DNA of 12,930 nt, from NCBI GenBank assembly GCA_947258465.1, contig CAMYIQ010000102.1, forward strand, positions 1 to 12,930, read 5' to 3'. The notes beneath the pieces are model-generated. The model ran no database searches. It was not told where the DNA came from and saw nothing but the letters and a program-made list of their open reading frames with translations. The stretch is from an uncultured Erythrobacter sp. Lineage in GTDB: Bacteria; Pseudomonadota; Alphaproteobacteria; Sphingomonadales; Sphingomonadaceae. Positions 7,598 to 12,930 of this stretch are shown here, piece after piece (the first letter of the stretch is position 1; the number at the start of each line of letters is the position of its first letter). Made by a program: the position numbers and the translations under genes.

Positions 7598-9004
7598 CTA
7601 CGGTTTGCTGGCCTTATAGGCTTCCAGCGCCCGTTCGCGCGCTTCCCTGTGGCCGATCATCTTGACCGGATAGTCGCCGCGATTCTCATCGGGCGGGTCG
7701 TGGATTTCGCCATCGTCCAGATCGGCAAGTTCGGGAACGTATTCGCGGATGTACCCCGCCGCATCGAACTTTTCGCTCTGCGACAGCGGCGCCATGATAC
7801 GGCTGAACATATTGCTGTCCACGCCCGTACCGCTGATCCACTGCCAGTTGACGCCGTTATTGCCGTAATCGGCATCGACGAGGCAATCCCAATACCACTG
7901 CTCGCCATGCCGCCAGTCGATCAGCAAGTGCTTCACAAGGAAGCTCGCGCAGATCATCCGCACGCGGTTGTGCATCCAGCCGGTCTGCCATAGCTGGCGC
8001 ATCCCGGCGTCGACGATGGGGTAGCCGGTCCTGCCCTTCTGCCAGCATTCGAGATCTTCACGGATCAAATGCCCCGCATCGGGGTTCCGCCACAGCCTGC
8101 GCTCGTCATAGTCGCGATAGCTCTCGCGCGGGTAATCGGGGAATTGGTCGATCACATTCTGCGCATAATCGCGCCAGATGATCTCCTTGGCGTAGGTTTT
8201 CCACCCGTCGCTGCGCTTGTCCTTGAGCTTGTGCCACACCTGCGCCGGGCTGATCTCGCCCCAGTGCAGATGCGGCGACAAGCGCGAGGTGATGTCGTCC
8301 GAGGGAAGGTTGCGCCCCTCGTCATAGTCCGCCACTTCATCCGTCCACCAGCCCAGCCGCTCATGCGCGGCCGCTTCGCCGAAGTCCCAGAAGTCGCGGA
8401 TTCCGCCTGCCCAATCGGGTTTCGTCGGGAGCAGGCCCCAATCGCCCAGATCGTCGCTTTCGGGCCAGCTTTCGGGCGAATGGATCGTCTCAGGCTCGGG
8501 CAGCGGGTCGCGCGGGGGCATCACCTCGAGCATAGCCTTCGAAAACGGCGTGTAGATCTTGTAGGGATCGCCCGATCCAGTGGTCACGCTGCCGGGCGGG
8601 AGCAGGTAATTGCCGTCGTAAAGGCATAGCCTGCGGTCCTCGCCCCCGAGATCGTGCAGAGCATCGCGCAGCTCGTCCTCGGCTTCTTTCCACCACGGCT
8701 CGTAATGGCGGATAGCGTGGATGCAGCTTGCGCCCGTCTCGTGGGCCAGCGCGGCGAGCACTTGCGGCGCATCGCCCTTGCGGAGCACGATCTGCGAACG
8801 GCGGCGGCCAAGCGACTTGCCGAGGCTTTCCAGCGAATGATGCAGCCACACAAGGCTCGCCCCACCATAGGCATGATCGCCCGCGCGCTCGTCGTCGAGG
8901 ACATAGACCGGGATGACGGGACCGGCCTGCGCGGCGGCATGAAGCGCGGGTTGATCCGCCATGCGCAGATCGCGCCGCAGCCAGACGATTTGGGGTTCGG
9001 ACAT
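7598..9004 (-). CDS. phrB: Deoxyribodipyrimidine photolyase (class I CPD photolyase)
   Basis: The enzyme uses FAD and blue or near-UV light to split cyclobutane pyrimidine dimers in DNA. At 468 residues from the ATG at 9004 it is full length. The N-terminal antenna-binding domain begins IVWLRRDLR (6-14). The FAD domain carries the signature GRTGYPIVDAGMRQLW (324-339) and TGWMHNRVRM (341-350). The electron-transfer tryptophan triad appears intact as W387, W364 and W305, the last after allowing for a six-residue insertion relative to E. coli. N383, four residues before W387, matches the FAD-contacting asparagine (N378) of E. coli photolyase. The reading frame extends to 9079, but the extra 25 codons are the intergenic repeat read as protein. 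The binding site (GAGG) is unusually close to the ATG. It is the first gene of an operon with the CFA-like and hydrolase genes. Confidence 0.95.
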   Translation of the reverse strand: MSEPQIVWLRRDLRMADQPALHAAAQAGPVIPVYVLDDERAGDHAYGGASLVWLHHSLESLGKSLGRRRSQIVLRKGDAPQVLAALAHETGASCIHAIRHYEPWWKEAEDELRDALHDLGGEDRRLCLYDGNYLLPPGSVTTGSGDPYKIYTPFSKAMLEVMPPRDPLPEPETIHSPESWPESDDLGDWGLLPTKPDWAGGIRDFWDFGEAAAHERLGWWTDEVADYDEGRNLPSDDITSRLSPHLHWGEISPAQVWHKLKDKRSDGWKTYAKEIIWRDYAQNVIDQFPDYPRESYRDYDERRLWRNPDAGHLIREDLECWQKGRTGYPIVDAGMRQLWQTGWMHNRVRMICASFLVKHLLIDWRHGEQWYWDCLVDADYGNNGVNWQWISGTGVDSNMFSRIMAPLSQSEKFDAAGYIREYVPELADLDDGEIHDPPDENRGDYPVKMIGHREARERALEAYKASKP

Positions 9005-9016
9005 TGCCTCGACTTT

Positions 9017-9107
9017 CCCCTCCCCCTCAGAGGGGAGGCCGGGTGGGGGTGTACGGCGCTGGCAGCACGTGTCGAACACCCACCCCCAGCCCCTCCCTCA
9101 AGGGAGG
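9017..9107. repeat. G/C-rich intergenic palindromic repeat (REP/BIME-like)
   Basis: The gap between the YdjM-type and photolyase genes is mostly one nested inverted repeat. A left hairpin pairs CCTCCCC (9019-9025) with GGGGAGG (9032-9038). A right hairpin pairs CCTCCC (9092-9097) with GGGAGG (9102-9107). Between them GGGTGGGGGTGT (9041-9052) faces ACACCCACCCCC (9076-9087) with 10 of 12 positions pairing. The outer arms carry the CCCCTCCCCCTCAGAGGGG and CCCCTCCCTCAAGGGAGG types familiar from repeated intergenic elements of alphaproteobacteria. It may end the upstream transcript, and the photolyase promoter must lie inside it or upstream of it. Confidence 0.7.
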
Positions 9108-9129
9108 AGAGCTTGGATCTCGAACGAGC

Positions 9130-10110
9130 CTAATCGGCGGGAAGTTCCGCGCACTCCACATCGGGCAGCGCAACCGAGAAGCGGTCGCGGGCGCGCGGGT
9201 CGTAGAAACGCGCATCGCGGAGGATCACCGAGCCATCGGGCGCACGTTCGGCGAAAGGTGCGCGTGACCAGAAGAGGAAGGCTTCGGCCTGCGAGCCGCC
9301 ATCGGCGAGCTGGGCTCGAGAAGGCCAAGCGCAAAACCGATCCGAAATGGGCGTGAGATTGTCGCGGTGCGCGGCTTGTCCCGGCGCGACCACCGCCCAA
9401 GCTGGCACTTCATTCGCGAGCATCTCGCGGCGCCAAGGGACGAAGGGCATGGGCGAGGCGATTACCGTCCATTCGCAGACTTTCTCGTCATCGGCGCACT
9501 CGAGACTGGGCATCGTATTGTAGAGCGTATGCCGCTGGTGCTCGGACCAGGCTCCATTTACCCCGATATACGCCAGCGCCACCGCCATCGCCGCGCGCGC
9601 GGGCTTCTGCCACTCGCCGCCCCGCTTCTCCCGCCGGAGCGAGAACCATGTCGCGAAGCCCAGCAGTGCCCAGAGCCAGATATCGATGATGAACAGCGTG
9701 TCGCCGTAAAACCAACGGCTGCTGAACGGTTCGAGCAAGCGAATGCCATAGACATTAAGCCAGTCGAGCGCCGGGTGCGTCAGGCAGGCGATGAAGCTCA
9801 GCAAACAGAGCCATTTGAAACTGACCGGCAGGCGCCCCTCTGGCCGCGTGCCGCGCTTCGCCTGCCAGCGGTCGAAACCGTAGAGCAGACCCGCCAGTAC
9901 CAGCGGCAGGAGTACCCAGGCGATCGGGCCATGGGTGATCCCGCGCCGGAAGCCGAGATGCTCGACTCCGTCGAGCCAGAAGAAACACGCGGCATCCACA
10001 TCGGGCAGGTTCGCCCCGATAATCAGCGCGGGCATGGCCAGCCCGGTCTTTCGCTTAAGCCCCGCCTGCCCGATCAGTGCGCCAACGAGGGAATGGGTGA
10101 GGTTATCCAT
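9130..10110 (-). CDS. Membrane-bound metal-dependent hydrolase, YdjM / DUF457-type
   Basis: This 326-residue protein matches the YdjM-like inner-membrane family annotated as metal-dependent hydrolases (PF04307). The N-terminus MDNLTHSLVGALIG is characteristic. Candidate metal ligands are H6, D37 and D39 (NLPDVDA), H60 (THGP), H112 and D116 (THPALDW), and D143. Hydrophobic segments lie at about 63-79, 98-118, 138-156 and 172-188, followed by a soluble C-terminal region of about 140 residues. The biochemical reaction is not established for the family. I chose the ATG at 10110; the frame extends to a TTG at 10125, but that lies inside the flanking inverted repeat. No Shine-Dalgarno is visible upstream of either start, an oddity explained if the neighbouring cassette displaced the native leader. 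Confidence 0.85.
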   Translation of the reverse strand: MDNLTHSLVGALIGQAGLKRKTGLAMPALIIGANLPDVDAACFFWLDGVEHLGFRRGITHGPIAWVLLPLVLAGLLYGFDRWQAKRGTRPEGRLPVSFKWLCLLSFIACLTHPALDWLNVYGIRLLEPFSSRWFYGDTLFIIDIWLWALLGFATWFSLRREKRGGEWQKPARAAMAVALAYIGVNGAWSEHQRHTLYNTMPSLECADDEKVCEWTVIASPMPFVPWRREMLANEVPAWAVVAPGQAAHRDNLTPISDRFCAWPSRAQLADGGSQAEAFLFWSRAPFAERAPDGSVILRDARFYDPRARDRFSVALPDVECAELPAD

Positions 10111-10143
10111 TTCTGTTTCGCGCAAAGACGCAAAGACGCAAAG
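10109..10143 (+). repeat. Left inverted repeat (IR-A) of the GxxExxY cassette
   Basis: This 35-nt sequence contains TTTCGCGC (10116-10123) followed by the octamer AAAGACGC twice and a final AAAG. Its reverse complement recurs at 10554-10588 with 30 of 35 identical positions; the inner 28 nt match at 25 of 28. It ends 6 bp before the GxxExxY stop codon and covers the first bases of the YdjM-type gene's ATG. Confidence 0.85.
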
Positions 10144-10149
10144 GACAAA

Positions 10150-10548
10150 TCATCGCCGAGCCCGCTCGTAATTGTTTACCAGGCGTTGGACGCCTTCCTT
10201 GAACGTGCCCATCCCGAAATTCATCAATAGACCGATACGCAAATCCATCAGGCGCAAATATGTCAGGACCTGTTTCGCGTGCACTCGCGCATGACGTTCC
10301 GTACACTTGATCTCAATAAGTAGCTTGTCTTCGACAAGCAGATCGAAACGAAAGCCGTTCTCGATAACTATACCCTCGTGCTGCACTGCGACCGTCCCTT
10401 GCCGACACACCCGCAACCCATCACGACGCAGGCTCTCGAACAGCAAAACTTCATAGACGTTTTCGAGCAATCCCGGACCAAGATCCCGATGAAGTCGGTA
10501 ACCTTTGTCGACACATTGGCTGACCAGATGCTCGATCTCCAACCGCAC
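10150..10548 (-). CDS. GxxExxY-family protein, predicted PD-(D/E)XK nuclease fold
   Basis: The 132-residue protein carries the family motif GLLENVY (G26, E29, Y32). This family is assigned to the PD-(D/E)XK nuclease superfamily (PDDEXK_3). The expected active-site pattern is visible: D69 in FRFDLL, then E79-x-K81 in IEIK, and a RecB-like QxxxY motif (Q93 to Y97). No DNA-binding or membrane segment is attached. No biochemical role is established for the family to my knowledge. The frame opens with GTG at 10548. A TTG at 10542 (LEIEHLV) is better placed, with AGAGAGG six bases upstream. That site abuts the inner edge of the right inverted repeat. The gene sits alone on the minus strand between korB and the YdjM-type gene, and the tight repeats at both ends suggest it moved in as a unit. 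Confidence 0.85.
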   Translation of the reverse strand: MRLEIEHLVSQCVDKGYRLHRDLGPGLLENVYEVLLFESLRRDGLRVCRQGTVAVQHEGIVIENGFRFDLLVEDKLLIEIKCTERHARVHAKQVLTYLRLMDLRIGLLMNFGMGTFKEGVQRLVNNYERARR

Positions 10549-10553
10549 CCTCT

Positions 10554-10588
10554 CTTTGCGCCTTAGCGTCTTCGCGCGAAACGCAAAT
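10554..10588 (-). repeat. Right inverted repeat (IR-B) of the GxxExxY cassette
   Basis: Read on the minus strand from 10588, this copy has ATTTGCG, then TTTCGCGC, GAAGACGC, TAAGGCGC and AAAG. It differs from IR-A at five of 35 positions. Its outer end touches the last base of the korB stop codon (TAA, 10588-10590). Its inner AAAG leads directly into the AGAGG that can serve as ribosome binding site for the GxxExxY gene. Confidence 0.85.
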
Positions 10589-11622
10589 TACACCGGATCC
10601 TGCGCCGTGCCGCTGACGGTCCAGGTCTGCCCCTTGCCGAGCAGTTTGGCGAGGTTGGCATCCTTGCCCTCGCTCGCCTTCTTGCGCTCGGCGACTACCG
10701 CATCTTCGAAAGTCGGGCGCGGATCGTCGTAGAGCACGCCAAGCGCCATCGGGAACGGGCCGAAAGGCATTTCGACCAGCATATGCGCGATAGAGCGGTT
10801 GGTGACGTCGTGGACGATCACGCCCGCTCCTTCCCAATCCCCATCGACCACATCGACGACTTCGAGGCACAGCTTCTCGCGGTTGAGCGTGATGCCCTTG
10901 CTGTCCTTGGCAAACAGCATGGGCTTGCCGTCCTCCAGCCAGAGCTGCTGGTCTTCCGCCCCCTTGGGCGCGGCGAAATCGTGAAACACGTCCTTGTTAT
11001 AGACGATGCAATTCTGGAAAATCTCGATGAAGGCGGCGCCCTGGTGCGCGTGGGCGGCCTTGAGCACATCGGGCAGATGCTTCGACACGTCGAAGCCGCG
11101 CCCGACGAAGCGCGCGCCTGCGCCCAGTGCGAAGGCGGCGGGCCTCGCGGGGTGGTCATAGCTGCCGATCGGGGTCGAGGGGCTCTTGGTCCCCTCGCGG
11201 CTGGTGGGCGAGGCCTGGCCTTTGGTGAGGCCGTAGATCTCGTTGTTGAACAGCATGATCTGCATGTTCACGTTCCTGCGAAGAACGTGCATCAAGTGGT
11301 TGCCGCCAATCGATAATCCATCCCCATCGCCGGTCACAAGCCAGATATCGAGATCGGGATTCGCCAGCTTGGCACCGGTCGCAAAGGCAGGCGCGCGGCC
11401 ATGGATGGTGTGGAAGCCGTAGCTTTCGACGTAATAGGGGAAACGGCTCGAACAGCCGATGCCGGATATGAACACCGTGTTCTTCGGGTCGGCGCCCAAT
11501 TGCGGCAGTGTGCGCTGCACGGCCTTGAGGATCGCGTAATCCCCACAACCCGGGCACCAGCGGACCTCCTGGTCGGTTTCCCAGTCCTTGAGCGTGGTTT
11601 CGATCTTAGCGGGTGCGTTCAT
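10588..11622 (-). CDS. korB: KorB, 2-oxoglutarate:ferredoxin oxidoreductase beta subunit
   Basis: KorB binds thiamine diphosphate and, with KorA, decarboxylates 2-oxoglutarate to succinyl-CoA while reducing ferredoxin. The 344-residue protein has CPGCG at 23-27, the TPP/Mg motif GDGDGLSIGGNH (98-109) and NNEIYGLTKGQ (126-136). Cysteines C23, C26, C57 and C204 have spacings close to the four [4Fe-4S] ligands of two-subunit oxidoreductases from archaea. There is no extra ferredoxin domain, so a separate ferredoxin is needed. The ATG overlaps the korA stop (ATGA), indicating coupling of the two subunits. The stop codon TAA sits exactly at the outer edge of the neighbouring inverted repeat. A pyruvate or general 2-oxoacid preference cannot be excluded from sequence, but the architecture and partner fit KorAB. 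Confidence 0.93.
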   Translation of the reverse strand: MNAPAKIETTLKDWETDQEVRWCPGCGDYAILKAVQRTLPQLGADPKNTVFISGIGCSSRFPYYVESYGFHTIHGRAPAFATGAKLANPDLDIWLVTGDGDGLSIGGNHLMHVLRRNVNMQIMLFNNEIYGLTKGQASPTSREGTKSPSTPIGSYDHPARPAAFALGAGARFVGRGFDVSKHLPDVLKAAHAHQGAAFIEIFQNCIVYNKDVFHDFAAPKGAEDQQLWLEDGKPMLFAKDSKGITLNREKLCLEVVDVVDGDWEGAGVIVHDVTNRSIAHMLVEMPFGPFPMALGVLYDDPRPTFEDAVVAERKKASEGKDANLAKLLGKGQTWTVSGTAQDPV

Positions 11623-12930
11623 TTTGCACCTCCTTCAGTGCTCGGAAGCTGCTGGTCGTTGGCCGGAACCTGTCCGCCGGCATTGCCTGCCACGCCGTCG
11701 AAATACTTGCCGATCGCCTCTTCGAGTTCGGCAATCTGGAACGGCTGGCCGCTGGTTTTGGTCAGCGCCTCGGCATCGACGAGGAACTGGTCGCGCAGCA
11801 CGGTTTTGAACTGGCCGGTATTCATTTCCGGCACGAGGACATGGTCGAAGCCCTTTAGCAGGTCTCCGAGGTTCTTCGGCATCGGCCAGATATGGCGCAC
11901 ATGAATATGACTGACATCCATTCCCTTGCGGATCGAGTTGTCGACCGCGCGGTGAATCGGGCCGAAGGTCGAACCCCAGCCGACCACGGCGAGCTTGCCC
12001 GACATATTGCCGAGGCAGACGTCCTGATCGGGCACGTCGATGCCCTCGACCTTGCCCTTGCGCAGATCGGTCATGCGCTGGTGGTTGTCTGGCGAATAAT
12101 CGATATTGCCGGTCAGCTCGTGCTTCTCGATCCCGCCGATGCGGTGCATCAGGCCGGGCGTGCCGGGCTTGACCCAGGGGCGCGCGCCCTTCGCGTTGCG
12201 CTTGTACGGCAGGAAGGTGTCGCCGTCATTGGGCTGGTCGAGGAACTTGGCCGGGAACGGGGTGAAATCGGCCGGGTCGGGCACCTTCCACGGTTCGGCG
12301 GCATTGGCGATATAGCCATCGGTCAGCAGCATGACCGGGGTCATGTATTCGACCGCGATGCGGCATGCCTCGATTGCCACTTCGAAGGCATCGGACGGGC
12401 TGCTCGCCGCGATCACCGGCATCGGCGCATCGCCATTACGGCCATAGACCGCCTGGTAGAGATCGCTCTGCTCGGTCTTGGTGGGCAAGCCGGTCGATGG
12501 GCCGCCGCGCTGCGAATTGACGATCACCAGCGGCAGCTCGGTCATGATGCCGAGGCCGATGGCTTCGGTCTTGAGTGCGATACCGGGGCCGGAAGAGGAG
12601 GTGACGCCCAACTGGCCCGCATAGCTTGCCCCGATGGCGGCGCAGACCGCCGCAATCTCGTCTTCCGCCTGGAAGGTGGTGACGCCGAATTCCTTCAACC
12701 GCGCGAGGTGGTGGAGGATCGCGCTGGCAGGTGTGATCGGATAGCCGCCGAAGAACATCGGCAATTCGGCCAGTTGCGCGCCCGCGACGAGGCCGAGGCT
12801 GACCGCTTCTGCGCCGGTGACGGTGCGATAGAGGCCCGGCGCGCTTGGCACCGGATCGACATGGAGCTGCTTGAGCGGCCCGGCCAGTTCGGCGGTTTCA
12901 CCATAGGCATGGCCCGCATCGAGCGCAGCG
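11619..12930 (-). CDS. korA: KorA, 2-oxoglutarate:ferredoxin oxidoreductase alpha subunit (gamma-alpha fusion), 5' end outside window
   Basis: About 437 codons are visible and the frame remains open to the right edge, so the N-terminal part is missing. A GTG at 12851 is not a true start. Upstream in-frame codons (AGHAYGETAELAGPLKQL) read as normal coding sequence and would be the tail of the fused gamma domain, as expected for KorA proteins of about 600 residues. The alpha domain begins near LYRTVTGAEAVSLG and contains YPITPAS (about 12743-12723), which contacts the cofactor and CoA region in this family. RGGPSTGLPTKTEQSDL follows (about 12509-12459), a conserved substrate-site segment. WGSTFGPI and the HIWPMP stretch mark the later domain. 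The C-terminal tail after about 11700 is low-complexity (Gly, Gln, Pro) and probably disordered. The gene overlaps korB by 4 bases. Confidence 0.93.
   Translation of the reverse strand, partial: AALDAGHAYGETAELAGPLKQLHVDPVPSAPGLYRTVTGAEAVSLGLVAGAQLAELPMFFGGYPITPASAILHHLARLKEFGVTTFQAEDEIAAVCAAIGASYAGQLGVTSSSGPGIALKTEAIGLGIMTELPLVIVNSQRGGPSTGLPTKTEQSDLYQAVYGRNGDAPMPVIAASSPSDAFEVAIEACRIAVEYMTPVMLLTDGYIANAAEPWKVPDPADFTPFPAKFLDQPNDGDTFLPYKRNAKGARPWVKPGTPGLMHRIGGIEKHELTGNIDYSPDNHQRMTDLRKGKVEGIDVPDQDVCLGNMSGKLAVVGWGSTFGPIHRAVDNSIRKGMDVSHIHVRHIWPMPKNLGDLLKGFDHVLVPEMNTGQFKTVLRDQFLVDAEALTKTSGQPFQIAELEEAIGKYFDGVAGNAGGQVPANDQQLPSTEGGAK

Larger units (their letters stand above)
10109..10588. mobile_element. 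Putative 480-bp inverted-repeat cassette carrying a GxxExxY gene
   Basis: Two imperfect 35-nt inverted repeats bound one gene, leaving 6 bp on one side and 5 bp on the other. There is no transposase, so if it moves it must be mobilised in trans, or the protein itself takes part. No target-site duplication is evident at the ends. Mobility is inferred from structure; the repeats and gene are seen directly. Confidence 0.5.

Noticed and set aside
9005..9079. N-terminal extension of photolyase to 9079
   Set aside because: The extra residues come from the G/C palindromic repeat; family members start close to IVWLRRDLR.
9005..9129. RpoE/ChrR-type (TGATC/AAGT) or EcfG-type (GGAAC-GTT) promoter before photolyase
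   Set aside because: I searched the gap by eye for both patterns and found no correctly spaced pair, so stress-sigma control is not supported by the sequence here.
10116..10143. Tandem AAAGACGC octamers as a CRISPR array
   Set aside because: The units are 8 nt, directly adjacent and fewer than three, with no spacers; they belong to the inverted repeat.
9367..10230. Plus-strand open frame (287 codons) opposite the YdjM-type gene and running through IR-A
   Set aside because: It is antisense to a recognised membrane protein and its C-terminus is translated repeat sequence (KDAKD).
10100..10595. Target-site duplication around the GxxExxY cassette
   Set aside because: The bases outside the two repeats do not match each other convincingly, so I do not claim a transposition footprint.
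12849..12851. GTG as start of korA
   Set aside because: In-frame coding-like sequence continues to the window edge, matching the fused gamma domain of KorA, so the gene is cut by the window.

Overview
The window is GC-rich, densely packed chromosomal DNA with long shadow ORFs opposite most genes. Gene content and protein character (a single LolC/E-type permease, purF followed by a short-chain dehydrogenase, two-subunit KorAB, photolyase next to a cyclopropane-synthase-like enzyme) suggest an aerobic alphaproteobacterium. Sphingomonadales, perhaps Erythrobacteraceae, is my inference from protein style; I could not run a search. I see no rRNA, tRNA, CRISPR array, transposase or phage gene.

Layout from left to right. 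(1) Positions 22-2258, minus strand: an operon reading lolC/E-type permease, lolD ATPase, then an unrecognised 92-residue protein; this is the inner-membrane machine that releases outer-membrane lipoproteins. (2) A 171-bp divergent promoter region separates it from purF (2430-3902, plus), the first committed enzyme of purine synthesis, which overlaps by one base a short-chain dehydrogenase/reductase. (3) A single-domain PilZ protein follows on the plus strand. (4) Positions 5104-9004, minus strand: photolyase, cyclopropane-fatty-acid-synthase-like methyltransferase and a predicted lipoprotein serine hydrolase, tightly spaced or overlapping, apparently one operon. (5) A G/C-rich palindromic intergenic repeat (about 9017-9107) separates this from a minus-strand membrane-bound YdjM-type protein. 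(6) A compact cassette (10109-10588) holds a GxxExxY-family gene bounded by 35-nt imperfect inverted repeats. (7) korB and the 3' part of a gamma-alpha fused korA, overlapping by ATGA, run off the right edge; together they make 2-oxoglutarate:ferredoxin oxidoreductase.

Most genes are core metabolism or envelope maintenance. The most unusual structure is the GxxExxY cassette: a predicted PD-(D/E)XK nuclease-like gene with only 6 and 5 bp separating it from its two inverted repeats. It is wedged between the korB stop codon and the start codon of the YdjM-type gene, which consequently has no visible ribosome binding site. The second item of interest is the photolyase/CFA-like/serine-hydrolase operon, which resembles pairings of DNA repair and membrane-lipid modification in light and singlet-oxygen stress responses; the CFA-like enzyme has changes at two predicted bicarbonate-pocket positions.
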